In this document: one piece after another, positions 25,473-34,367 of the stretch
How positions within the stretch are numbered: the first letter of the stretch is position 1
Layout of the letters: every line of letters starts with the position of its first letter
Source: Solitalea koreensis
Lineage (GTDB): Bacteria > Bacteroidota > Bacteroidia > Sphingobacteriales > Sphingobacteriaceae
Assembly: GCF_900182575.1 (NCBI RefSeq)
Contig: NZ_FXSZ01000005.1
Coordinates: 124,001 to 188,000, forward strand
Direction of reading: 5' to 3'
DNA length: 64,000 bases
Program-made: the position numbers and the translations under genes
Notes under the pieces: model-generated
What the model was told of the DNA's origin: nothing
The model's database searches: none
What the model saw: the letters and a program-made list of their open reading frames with translations, nothing else

Positions 25473-27101
25473 TTAAAAGGTTGCGCTAATCCCGGCGATA
25501 AAGTTAAAACCGTAGCTTGGATAGTTGAGGAACAAATCATAATTGTTACCTAAAATATTATTAGCGTTGGTAAATACACCGAAGTTTTTATGAAAGCGAT
25601 AATTAAAACCTAGGTTTAAATCGGTATAGCCTTTCAAGGTAGTAGATGTGTTCTCATCTAAACGGGCAAATTGTTCACCTGAATAGAAAAGATCAGCTGA
25701 AAAAGATAATTGCTTATTTACATTAACAATAGATGAAGTATTCAGCTTAAATTTAGGCGCATACCATGCTTTATCCAATCCGTTGAGGTCATAATTATTA
25801 TAAATACCTTCTAACCCTAATTTAAAACGATCAGATGCAGTATAGTTGAACTCGGCGGTTAATGTGCTTTGTTTACTATGATTTCCCGCATAAACTACTT
25901 CAAACTTTTTAATATCCTGATCATTATTCACAAAGAAAGGTAGGTTGTCGATGTCGCTGTACACAAATTGAGTTTTGAAGCCCAAGCCATTTACAATGGT
26001 TCCTTCCAAACCTCCAAATAATTTCATTCTTTCCGTTGAATTTAATACCTGAATATTTTGACTTAAAAAGCCATTGTTATGAGAAAAGTCTTTTAACGTA
26101 TTTTTTCTTACATCACCATTAAAGCCTCCAAACATGTTCAAGTATTTAGGAATAAGATGGTATTCAGCAAACACGGTTGGAAAGGCATTGAATTTACTTT
26201 CGGTTCCAAACTGAGCTACCAAATTGAAACCCGCTTTTATATAGTAGTTTTCACGGTTAAAAACCACCGTAGGGACAATTCGGGTGAAGTTATTTTTGAT
26301 CTTCAATGAATCTTTATAATTGTTAAAGTCGAAGTTTACTACCAGATTTCCAGAGATTCTATTAAAGGTTTTAGCTAATAAAGTATTTAACAAAAGATTG
26401 TTTTCACTTGCAGTGTAATTGTCTTTAAAGGTGTATCCGCCCAGTTTAAAGGCATAGGTAAGGGCATCAGCATTGCCCTGCTCATTATTGCTGAGTTCAA
26501 CTTCTCCGTTAAAGTTATTCATCTTGTGTAGAACTGATGACCGACTAAAGCTGGTGTCTAGATTGTTATATCCGTAGAAATATGTGTTGTTTTGTTTAAA
26601 ATTGATGTTTGCTGTTGTAGTGATTGTTTTGGAAAGAAACTTACCAAATAAACCAACATTATTTCTACTCATATCCTGATTTTCCAGGCTTCCTTTAGCA
26701 GAATAGTTTTGATAATAAAAACCATATTGTTCGGTAGGTGACTGAGCGCTATTGAAATAAGCTTCACCCAATATGCCGGAAACATTTCCTAATCCGAGTT
26801 TAGCATAGAAAAGAGGTAACACAGCATCGCCTTCCGACTTGATCTTTTGAGGATCTACTTTATTTACATTCCCATTTTGATTGTATTGTTTGTCGGCAAT
26901 ATTATATTGTAATGTTGGTTTTTCAGTCTTATCATCGTTAAAATCAGGGTTTTTACGAATCTTTATAGCATCGCCCAAAACTGGTTTATACGGACGCACC
27001 ACATCAATTTCTTCCTCCAGTTTTTTTTGTGCAAAAGCTTCTGATCCTGCCAATAGGAGCAGACTAAGCAAAGTAATATGTAGTTTTTTGTTGCTTGTCA
27101 T
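25473..27101 (-). CDS. Outer-membrane beta-barrel protein, TonB-dependent-receptor-like without plug
   Basis: 542 residues. Signal peptide to about residue 24 (LLLLAGSEAFAQ), then a short conserved-looking segment EIDVVRPYKPVLGDAIKI and about 450 residues of alternating strands typical of a large barrel, closing with an aromatic C-terminal strand (FIAGISATF). No plug domain is seen between signal and barrel, unlike true TonB-dependent receptors. The EIDVVRPYKP segment might be a contact for the TonB-like protein of the same operon; this is inference. It lies 5 nt after the TPR gene and 7 nt before the HU-CCDC81 gene. Confidence 0.78.
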   Translation of the reverse strand: MTSNKKLHITLLSLLLLAGSEAFAQKKLEEEIDVVRPYKPVLGDAIKIRKNPDFNDDKTEKPTLQYNIADKQYNQNGNVNKVDPQKIKSEGDAVLPLFYAKLGLGNVSGILGEAYFNSAQSPTEQYGFYYQNYSAKGSLENQDMSRNNVGLFGKFLSKTITTTANINFKQNNTYFYGYNNLDTSFSRSSVLHKMNNFNGEVELSNNEQGNADALTYAFKLGGYTFKDNYTASENNLLLNTLLAKTFNRISGNLVVNFDFNNYKDSLKIKNNFTRIVPTVVFNRENYYIKAGFNLVAQFGTESKFNAFPTVFAEYHLIPKYLNMFGGFNGDVRKNTLKDFSHNNGFLSQNIQVLNSTERMKLFGGLEGTIVNGLGFKTQFVYSDIDNLPFFVNNDQDIKKFEVVYAGNHSKQSTLTAEFNYTASDRFKLGLEGIYNNYDLNGLDKAWYAPKFKLNTSSIVNVNKQLSFSADLFYSGEQFARLDENTSTTLKGYTDLNLGFNYRFHKNFGVFTNANNILGNNYDLFLNYPSYGFNFIAGISATF

Positions 27102-27106
27102 GATAA

Positions 27107-30100
27107 TTAATTCTGTTTGGTTAGAGCGTTTATTTCAGCCAGTTTACTTTTAGCAGTAGGTAATACATCATCATTGTCGCTGTAATTATCAATTATACTT
27201 TGTAAAGTACTTTTTGCCTGAAATACGTCGCCAAGTTTGATATAATTATCGGCCAATAAGATGAAAGATTTAGCTACCCAGTAGTCATGATTAGAAAGAT
27301 TGTCAATTACCTCAAAACAGGTTTTCTGCGATGTTTTATATTGACCCTTGTTGAATTGAATAACTCCAGTTAAGTACTTTGCTTCAGCAGCTGCAACTGA
27401 CTTAGTATTCGTTGATACATTTCCTAATGATTTCATGGCATTTGATGTATCTCTCAATGCTAAATAGGATTTACCTGAGAATAGATATGCTGTATTTACT
27501 TCATCTTGTGGCATTTTTTCAAACGCAATCACCTTTTTGGCATAATATAAGGTAGAATCAGCATTAGCCACACTGCTATTTGCACGCATCAAACCGGCAA
27601 CGGCAAAACCGTAATTGGCTTTATAATCAGCATTGTCTTCCAAACGTTTTAAATAAGGAATCGCTTCTTCGTATTTGTTTTGGCTCATCAAAATTTTTGA
27701 TGCATTAACCAAAGAACGTTCAGTAAACATTCCATTTGAGCGATAAACTAGGTATTGGTAGTCTGGAAGTGCATCATCACTACGTTTTTGCTTTAGCAAA
27801 CACTCTGCATGATAGAAATGTGCCTCGTTGATAAAATACCCTGCCGGGAACTCTTTGAGATAGCTTTCAAAAGCTGGAATGCTTTGATCGCACTTGCCTT
27901 TTAAATATAGATTGTTGGCTGCTTCAAAACTAATAGAGTCCTGAACGCTCGCGCTAAGTGATGCTCCGGGAGTATTTTTAGTGTAGGCAATAAATTCACT
28001 TGCGTTTCCTTTGCCAACGTAAATGTTTTTGATCGCTAACACAGCTTCTTTTGCTTCAGGAGAGTCTGGATATTTAGCTACTACATTTTTATAAGCGGTC
28101 AATGCGTTATTATCGTCCTCAGTATTGTAGTAGACTAAAGCGATATTTAACAACGATTTAGGAACATAACTGCTGTTCGGGAAACGCTTAATCAATTCAT
28201 TAAATTCTTGTTTAGCCAGCTCGGTATTATTTAAGGTAAAATGAGCGTAAGCCATTTCATACTGTGCGTCATCAATATAAGATGAGTTAGGATAAAGTTC
28301 TTGAAGTGTTTTTAATGAATATACTTTTTCGTTTAGCTTATTCTGCACTCCTTGAATCATTGCTTTTTGGAAGGTTGCATAATCGGCTCCTGCTGCACCA
28401 GCAATTATAATCTTATTATAATTCGTAAGCGCTTTGTCGTATGCTTTCAATACAAAATAACTGTCTCCTAAACGTAACAGCGCATCATTAAGCATCTTCA
28501 TCTCTGTATTGGCACTTGCCGAGTAGCGTTCGAAATATTCAGCAGCTTTGCTATAATCACCTTTTTCAAAATAGGCGTAAGCCATGCTATAATTAGCCGA
28601 TTTATAGATTGGTAATCCTACTATATTAGGGTAAGAAAAGAATTCATTGTATAAAGAGATGGCTTCATCATAATTTTTAAGTTCAAACATTGACTCCGCT
28701 TTCCAGAAAATAGATAGCATTTCAATTTTTCCATCAACAGGATAGTTTAATGATTTTTCGAACAGTTGTACGGCATATGCATAATCGTGCGCATTAAAAA
28801 CCTCAACTCCCCGATAATAGGCAACTTTTTGATAAAGTAAATCGGAGTTTTCTTTACGCTTCTTTACCGTTTCAAGAATCTCCAGGGCATCTTTATAATT
28901 TTTTGATGAGAGCAGGATTTCACCCAACAAGGTTTTTGCTTCATCTATATTTTTTGAACGTGGATATTTAGTTACAAACTCTCGTGTAGCTCCAAGTCCT
29001 TGCTGAGCAAAATTGGTTTCATAAGCAAGTTTGGCATAAGCTAATAAAGCTTCTTCTCTCACAGCATCATCATAGGTCATGTTGGAACCACGCTGAAAAG
29101 CCGCTCTTGCATTTATTTTATTCTTTTTAATGAGAAAACACTGGCCCAATGTCAACATTCCGTATTGGCCATATACATCATCTGCATCAATTAATCGCTC
29201 TAATTGAGCGGTTGCTTTGTCGTATTCCTTGATTTTATAAAAAGTAAAACCAATTTGATAGGTATCTTGGGTTGTTTGTGAACTTGTGGCCTTGGTGTTT
29301 TGAAGATAGGTATCAAAATACTTAGCAGCCGTTACATAATCCGCTTTGTTAAAATAAGCAGCTCCGGCAATTTTGTTTAACTGAGGGATATATTTTGATT
29401 TTCCTTGACGTATAATCGGTTCAGTAAACAAAATTACATCATCGTAGCGACCCTGAATTAAGAAAATCTGTGCTGAATAATACTGATAAACCTCAGCATA
29501 TTTCGTTGAGTTTTTTACTTTATTCAGATTATCTAAAGCCGTTTTATAATCTTTATTTAAGTATGCAATATGGCCAAAATAGTAAGTAGCATCTTCACTA
29601 AACTTATTAGTTGTGTTTTTTACTTTTGTAAAATTATTTTGGGCTTTTGCATAATCTTTTTGAACAAAATTGCAGTAACCTACTTTAAAGTTGTATTCCG
29701 TACGGTCAGTTTCATTAAGGTCAATGTCATCAACTTTTGAAAACCAATTAAGGGCTTCGCTGTAATTTTCTTTTTTATAATAAACCCTTCCAATCTGGAA
29801 ATTAGCTGCTTTGGCATTTGGATTCTCCGGGTAATTGTTAATAAAACTTAATAACTCACTTTCAGCATTGTTATTATTTAGCTCCAAGGCACATACTGCG
29901 GCATAGTATCGGGCATCAATTTTTGCAAGAGAAATTGAACTTTCATCATGCGTATTATTTCGGGTAGCATTGTTTTCAGTATATACCTGGCGAAATAATT
30001 CATTGGCAGAAGCATACTTCTGACTGAAAAATAATTCTATAGCCTTACGATATGTTGAATTTACTGTGTAATAAGCCGTTTGCTGAGCATATGTAGTTAG

Positions 30101-30148
30101 TGTGAGAAGCAAAAGTGCGAGCGTAAGAGTAGTTTGTTTTTTTATCAT
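27107..30148 (-). CDS. Large periplasmic TPR-repeat protein
   Basis: 1013 residues: a signal peptide (LTLALLLLTLTTYAQ) followed by tetratricopeptide-like repeats over almost the whole length, more than 15 units (for example NYSEALNWFSKVDD, DYAKAQNNFTKVKN, EYDKATAQLERLID, NYDEAISLYNEFFS). Such solenoids are protein-binding scaffolds. In the Tol-Pal system of Proteobacteria a smaller TPR protein (CpoB/YbgF) is encoded with TolQRA; this gene may be a distant functional counterpart, which is inference. First gene of the six-gene envelope operon; the best upstream -7 box is a one-mismatch TACGTTTA at 30178-30185. Confidence 0.85.
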   Translation of the reverse strand: MIKKQTTLTLALLLLTLTTYAQQTAYYTVNSTYRKAIELFFSQKYASANELFRQVYTENNATRNNTHDESSISLAKIDARYYAAVCALELNNNNAESELLSFINNYPENPNAKAANFQIGRVYYKKENYSEALNWFSKVDDIDLNETDRTEYNFKVGYCNFVQKDYAKAQNNFTKVKNTTNKFSEDATYYFGHIAYLNKDYKTALDNLNKVKNSTKYAEVYQYYSAQIFLIQGRYDDVILFTEPIIRQGKSKYIPQLNKIAGAAYFNKADYVTAAKYFDTYLQNTKATSSQTTQDTYQIGFTFYKIKEYDKATAQLERLIDADDVYGQYGMLTLGQCFLIKKNKINARAAFQRGSNMTYDDAVREEALLAYAKLAYETNFAQQGLGATREFVTKYPRSKNIDEAKTLLGEILLSSKNYKDALEILETVKKRKENSDLLYQKVAYYRGVEVFNAHDYAYAVQLFEKSLNYPVDGKIEMLSIFWKAESMFELKNYDEAISLYNEFFSYPNIVGLPIYKSANYSMAYAYFEKGDYSKAAEYFERYSASANTEMKMLNDALLRLGDSYFVLKAYDKALTNYNKIIIAGAAGADYATFQKAMIQGVQNKLNEKVYSLKTLQELYPNSSYIDDAQYEMAYAHFTLNNTELAKQEFNELIKRFPNSSYVPKSLLNIALVYYNTEDDNNALTAYKNVVAKYPDSPEAKEAVLAIKNIYVGKGNASEFIAYTKNTPGASLSASVQDSISFEAANNLYLKGKCDQSIPAFESYLKEFPAGYFINEAHFYHAECLLKQKRSDDALPDYQYLVYRSNGMFTERSLVNASKILMSQNKYEEAIPYLKRLEDNADYKANYGFAVAGLMRANSSVANADSTLYYAKKVIAFEKMPQDEVNTAYLFSGKSYLALRDTSNAMKSLGNVSTNTKSVAAAEAKYLTGVIQFNKGQYKTSQKTCFEVIDNLSNHDYWVAKSFILLADNYIKLGDVFQAKSTLQSIIDNYSDNDDVLPTAKSKLAEINALTKQN

Positions 30149-30302
30149 ATTGATGATGACTTTTATATAGAATGTTCTAAACGTAAATTTATTGTAATCG
30201 TGAAACTAAAAAGTTTTCGAATTACTCACAGTTGTGGAAAACAAAATGAAGAATTACGACGCTCGTTTAGATTTGATAACTAGATAATTGGAAGGTTTGA
30301 CC

Positions 30303-30349
30303 AAAGGTTAAAATTGTTTAGCATAGTTAATAATTCAATTTTAACCTTT
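30303..30349 (-). terminator. Probable terminator of pyrB
   Basis: Perfect 14-bp stem AAAGGTTAAAATTG (30303-30316) / CAATTTTAACCTTT (30336-30349), 9 nt past the pyrB stop codon; the U tract is weak. Confidence 0.6.
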
Positions 30350-30358
30350 TCCAATTGC

Positions 30359-31291
30359 CTAACCAACCTGGTTTTGACTAGCAAGTAAGTACATAACAGC
30401 CATACGAACTGCCACGCCATTTTCAACCTGCTCAAGTATAACAGATTGTTTAGAGTCCGCTACGTCAGAGGTGATTTCCACGCCGCGATTAATAGGCCCG
30501 GGGTGCATTACAATGATTTCTTTGTCGAGAGAATCAAGAATTTGTTTGTTGAGTCCGTACATCATCGAGTATTCGCGGATGCTTGGGAAGTATTTAATAT
30601 CAAAACGTTCCAATTGGATGCGCAGCATGTTGGCTACATCACACCAATTGAGTGCTTTCAGCAGGTTATGCTCCACCTTAACACCCAAATCTTTGATATA
30701 ACGAGGCATTAAGGTTGTAGGTCCGCAAACCATGACTTCGGCACCTAATTTTTGCAAACAAAGGATGTTGGATAGCGCTACCCGGGAGTGCAAAATATCC
30801 CCTACAATAACCACTTTCTTGCCAGCAACATCACCATATTTTTGGCGGATGGAGAATGCATCTAAAAGCGCTTGAGTCGGGTGTTCATGTGCGCCATCTC
30901 CGGCGTTGACGATCTGAGCGTTGATATGTTTGGAAAGGAAGATGCCGGCGCCTGGATAGGGGTGGCGCATCACAATCATATCTACTTTCATGGCAAGAAT
31001 ATTATTCACTGTATCGATCAGTGTTTCTCCTTTGCTTACTGATGAAGAAGACGCTGCAAAATTGATGATATCGGCCGAAAGTCGTTTTTGAGCAAGTTCA
31101 AACGAGAGCTTAGTACGCGTAGAGTTTTCGAAGAATATGTTGGCAATAGTTACATCGCGTAATGAAGGAACTTTTTTAATAGGACGATTGATAATTTCCT
31201 TAAAATTGTCGGCAGTCTCGAGTATTAATTGGATGTCGTTTTCGGTAAGATCTTTGATTCCAAGTAAGTGTCGGGTGCTTAAGTTTTGCAT
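30359..31291 (-). CDS. pyrB: Aspartate carbamoyltransferase catalytic subunit
   Basis: Second step of pyrimidine synthesis: carbamoyl phosphate plus aspartate to carbamoyl aspartate. 310 residues. Carbamoyl-phosphate site FFENSTRTKLSFE near residue 53, MRHPYPGAG near 109, HPTQALLDAF near 137, and MHPGPINRGVEI near the C-terminus. No pyrI regulatory gene is next to it. It follows pyrR on the same strand with a 90-nt gap, consistent with a pyrR-pyrB operon. Confidence 0.95.
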   Translation of the reverse strand: MQNLSTRHLLGIKDLTENDIQLILETADNFKEIINRPIKKVPSLRDVTIANIFFENSTRTKLSFELAQKRLSADIINFAASSSSVSKGETLIDTVNNILAMKVDMIVMRHPYPGAGIFLSKHINAQIVNAGDGAHEHPTQALLDAFSIRQKYGDVAGKKVVIVGDILHSRVALSNILCLQKLGAEVMVCGPTTLMPRYIKDLGVKVEHNLLKALNWCDVANMLRIQLERFDIKYFPSIREYSMMYGLNKQILDSLDKEIIVMHPGPINRGVEITSDVADSKQSVILEQVENGVAVRMAVMYLLASQNQVG

Positions 31292-31380
31292 TTTTTTATT
31301 CAGATAAAAGATAAAAGATGAAAGAGGAAAGAGCAGTATGTCTTTGAACTTTGTTTCTTTAATCTTTGTTCATAAACTTT

Positions 31381-31923
31381 TTATTTATTGGTGATCAATT
31401 CCACTTTATTTTCGCCTTCTGATTCTTTCCAGCTCACGCGCACATTTTGTGAAGCGATGGAGTCAACCTGCATGCCGATGTAATCAGGTTCAATAGGAAT
31501 TTCGCGCGAGAAACGTCTGTCAACTAATACCAGTAATTCCACCGTTTTAGGGCGACCGTAAGCCAGCATGGCATCCATTCCTGATCGTATGGTACGACCG
31601 GTGAATAATACATCATCTACTATAATTACATTTTTCCCTTCGATAATGAAGTCGATTCGGGTGCTGTTAGGAACCAGAGGCGATTCGCGTCTTCTAAAAT
31701 CATCCCGGAAGAAGGTAATATCTAAAAAACCACAATTTATGGTTGACTTAGGAAGTATGTTTTGCAATTCTTTTTGAATGCATGAGGCCAAGTAAATGCC
31801 TCGGGGCTGTAAGCCAATGATTACTGAATCAGAAAAATCGTTGTGGTTTTCGATCAATTGATAGCATAGACGTTTAATGGTTAATTCGAACTTCGGACTG
31901 CTTAGCAATTGTTTGTGTAGCAT
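31381..31923 (-). CDS. pyrR: PyrR-type phosphoribosyltransferase / pyrimidine regulator
   Basis: 180-residue PRTase fold with the PRPP loop VIIVDDVLFTGRTIRSG near residue 100 and FRDDFRRRESP in the PyrR-type flexible region. In Firmicutes PyrR attenuates pyr mRNA in response to UMP and has weak uracil phosphoribosyltransferase activity. No anti-terminator/terminator pair of the Firmicutes type can be seen before pyrB, so RNA regulation in this organism is only inferred. It is the first gene of the pyrR-pyrB pair with an exact promoter box 19 nt upstream. Confidence 0.88.
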   Translation of the reverse strand: MLHKQLLSSPKFELTIKRLCYQLIENHNDFSDSVIIGLQPRGIYLASCIQKELQNILPKSTINCGFLDITFFRDDFRRRESPLVPNSTRIDFIIEGKNVIIVDDVLFTGRTIRSGMDAMLAYGRPKTVELLVLVDRRFSREIPIEPDYIGMQVDSIASQNVRVSWKESEGENKVELITNK

Positions 31924-31942
31924 TGAATAGATTTAAATTGGG

Positions 31943-31950
31943 CAAATATA
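31943..31950 (-). promoter_or_regulatory. Promoter (-7 box) of pyrR-pyrB
   Basis: TATATTTG on the minus strand followed by CCC, 19 nt before the pyrR ATG. Confidence 0.65.
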
Positions 31951-32221
31951 GTAAAAAGTATCAACGGTGTAAATGCCGAATCTTTAAATGCTTATACTGT
32001 GCTTATAATAAATACTATAAATATGTGTTTTTGCAATATTATGAAAACAGAAAAAATAATAATTGTAATATCAGACGAAGTGGTGATGAGCAAAATTTAT
32101 TTCATGTGTGGTCAAAAAAGTAATGTAGCTCAGAGATCGTGCTGAGTTATATGCAGTGATCACTGTTAACTTGAACAAAGCAGGTAGAAATATAAAACGT
32201 TTTCAGAATGAAAAAAAAGCA
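31951..32221. other. Non-coding gap between pyrR and rpsA
   Basis: AT-rich, 271 nt. A plus-strand open frame of 66 codons here has Cys/Lys/Tyr-rich composition unlike a real protein and crosses the pyrR promoter. A short GCTCAG...CTGAG hairpin is present near 32125-32145. No gene is supported. Confidence 0.5.
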
Positions 32222-32247
32222 AAAAGCCCCGCAATTGCGGGGCTTTT
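32222..32247 (-). terminator. Terminator of rpsA
   Basis: Perfect 13-bp palindromic hairpin AAAAGCCCCGCAA / TTGCGGGGCTTTT, about 22 nt past the rpsA stop codon. On the minus strand it runs into TTTTTGC. Confidence 0.92.
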
Positions 32248-32269
32248 CTATCTAAAAAGAATATTGAAT

Positions 32270-34204
32270 CTATTTCTTTTTGTCTTCTTTGTCCATTTTC
32301 TCTTTCAGCTCAGCAAGAACGTTAAGATCACCTAGAGTAGTTTTCTCTACTGATTCTTTCACTTTCTTAACAGCTTTAGCCTGAACACCAGCTTCTTTTT
32401 TCTTCACTTCGCGTTCAACCTGACGCTCAGCTTGTTTAGTTTCTTCCCAAATACGTGAGTGAGAAACCAAAATACGCTTAGAATCTTTGTTGAATTCGAT
32501 GATCATGAAATCAGCTACGTCATCAGCACCTAAAGATTTACCGTCTTCTTTTACCAAGTGTTTAGTAGGAGCGAATCCTTCAACACCGTAAGGAAGAGCA
32601 ACGATAGCACCTTTATCGGCCATTTTAATGATAGTTCCTTGGTGAACTGAATCTAACGTGAAGATAGTTTCAAAAGTATCCCAAGGGTTTTCTTCTAATT
32701 GTTTGTGACCTAAGCTAAGTTTGCGGTTTTCAGCATCTACTTCAAGTACAACCACTTCTAAAGTTTCACCGTTTTTAGTGAACTCGTGAGGGTGGTTAAC
32801 TTTCTTAGACCATGAAAGGTCAGAGATGTGGATCAATCCGTCAATTCCTTCTTCGATTTCAACGAATACACCGAAGTTGGTCATGTTTTTAACAACTGCT
32901 TTGTGTTTGCTTCCAACAGGATATTTTTCAGCAACACCAACCCAAGGATCTGGAGAAAGTTGTTTTACACCTAATGACATTTTACGCTCTTCGCGGTCAA
33001 GTGTCAATACAACTGCTTCAATCTCATCGCCCACTTTCATGAACTCTTGAGGATTGCGTAAGTGTTGTGACCATGACATTTCAGAAACGTGGATCAAACC
33101 TTCAACACCTGGGATAATTTCTAAGAACGCACCGTAGTCAGCTACAGTAACGATCTTACCTTTAACTTTAGAACCAATAGCAAGATTAGTATCTAATGAC
33201 TCCCAAGGGTGTGATTGTAATTGTTTCAAGCCAAGAGCGATACGTTTTTTATCGTCATCAAAGTCAAGAACAACAACGTTGATTTTCTGATCTAATTTCA
33301 ATACCTCTTCTGGGTGTTCGATACGACCCCATGAAATATCGGTAATGTGTAACAAACCATCTACGCCGCCAAGGTCGATAAACACACCGAATGCAGTGAT
33401 GTTTTTAACAGTACCTTCAAGTACCTGACCTTTTTCAAGTTTAGAGATGATGTCGATTTTTTGGTTTTCAAGGTCATCCTCGATAAGGATTTTGTGTGAA
33501 ACAACCACATTTTTAAATTCGTGATTGATTTTAACCACCTTGAACTCCATAGTTTTACCTACGTAAACATCGTAGTCACGGATAGGTTTGATGTCGATTT
33601 GTGACCCAGGTAAGAATGCTTCCACACCTTGAATGTCAACAATAAGACCACCTTTTGTGCGGCTCTTAACAAAACCAGTAATGATTTCGTCCATTTCGAG
33701 CGCTCTATTGATAGTTTCCCAAGAACGTTGGGTTTTAGCGCGTTTGCGTGAAAGTACTAATTGTCCGTTAGCATCTTCCTGACTTTCAACGAATACGTCA
33801 ACGTTGTCGCCTACTTTAAGATCAGGTTGGTCACGGAATTCAGACAATGAAACTAAACCATCTGATTTAAAACCGATGTTTAATACCACGTCTTTGTTGT
33901 TGATCAATACCACTTTACCGGTAACGATCTCTCCTTTGGTGATTGAGCTAAGAGTGGTAGCGTAAATCGCTTCCATTTTCTCGCGCTCTGCTGCGGTGTA
34001 GTTACCGAAGCCTGTTTTGCTTGTGTTGTCCCAATCGAAGTCGCCTGGGGTTGGGGTCAAACTTTTAGACTTGATGTCTTCGATTGACAATGAATCTGCT
34101 TCAGATTCAATTTGCTCACGACGAGAAACTTTCTCTACGTTTTCAAGAGCAACGTTTTTCAGTTCTGCTGAAAGAACTTCTTGTTCTTTGTCTTTTTTAG
34201 CCAT
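32270..34204 (-). CDS. rpsA: 30S ribosomal protein S1
   Basis: 644 residues with six S1/OB-fold RNA-binding repeats; repeat hallmarks are GVFIDLGGVDGLLHITDISW, GAFLEIIPGVEGLIHVSEMSW-type and GVFVEIEEGIDGLIHISDLSW segments between residues about 275 and 480. The 80-residue acidic/charged N-terminal extension and the Lys/Glu-rich tail are common in Bacteroidota S1. S1 delivers mRNA to the ribosome; this matters in this phylum because most genes lack Shine-Dalgarno sequences. Its own leader is unusual (see the next entry). Confidence 0.96.
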   Translation of the reverse strand: MAKKDKEQEVLSAELKNVALENVEKVSRREQIESEADSLSIEDIKSKSLTPTPGDFDWDNTSKTGFGNYTAAEREKMEAIYATTLSSITKGEIVTGKVVLINNKDVVLNIGFKSDGLVSLSEFRDQPDLKVGDNVDVFVESQEDANGQLVLSRKRAKTQRSWETINRALEMDEIITGFVKSRTKGGLIVDIQGVEAFLPGSQIDIKPIRDYDVYVGKTMEFKVVKINHEFKNVVVSHKILIEDDLENQKIDIISKLEKGQVLEGTVKNITAFGVFIDLGGVDGLLHITDISWGRIEHPEEVLKLDQKINVVVLDFDDDKKRIALGLKQLQSHPWESLDTNLAIGSKVKGKIVTVADYGAFLEIIPGVEGLIHVSEMSWSQHLRNPQEFMKVGDEIEAVVLTLDREERKMSLGVKQLSPDPWVGVAEKYPVGSKHKAVVKNMTNFGVFVEIEEGIDGLIHISDLSWSKKVNHPHEFTKNGETLEVVVLEVDAENRKLSLGHKQLEENPWDTFETIFTLDSVHQGTIIKMADKGAIVALPYGVEGFAPTKHLVKEDGKSLGADDVADFMIIEFNKDSKRILVSHSRIWEETKQAERQVEREVKKKEAGVQAKAVKKVKESVEKTTLGDLNVLAELKEKMDKEDKKK

Positions 34205-34252
34205 TAATTTTTCATGTCTCCTTTTTCCGCCCTTTGGCGGGATGCAAAAGTA
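34205..34252 (-). promoter_or_regulatory. rpsA promoter and structured leader with Shine-Dalgarno and mini-ORF
   Basis: Minus strand, in order: exact -7 box TACTTTTG (34252-34245); a GC hairpin CCGCC-AAAG-GGCGG (34240-34227) at the predicted 5' end; AAAAAGGAG (ending 34218); and a three-codon ORF, ATG AAA AAT TAA (34215-34204), whose stop codon overlaps the rpsA ATG as TAATG. GGAG is 13 nt from the rpsA ATG but 2 nt from the mini-ORF ATG. A leader made for autoregulation is a reasonable inference. Confidence 0.6.
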
Positions 34253-34367
34253 ACGATAATCTCTGAAATAAGTGAAATATTATTTAATTGAAAATGAGGA
34301 CGAAAAGAGTTTTGAAGTAAAAATCAGGGGGGCGGACCCTTTTTTCGGGGCTGATGCGGTTGTTTTT

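Noticed and set aside
31923..32123. Plus-strand 66-codon open frame
   Set aside because: Cys/Lys/Tyr-rich with no recognisable motif; it starts across the pyrR promoter and has no upstream box.
32118..32146. GTAGCTCAGAG string resembling the D-arm of a tRNA
   Set aside because: No acceptor stem, anticodon arm or GTTCAAATC-type T-arm can be drawn around it; likely chance.
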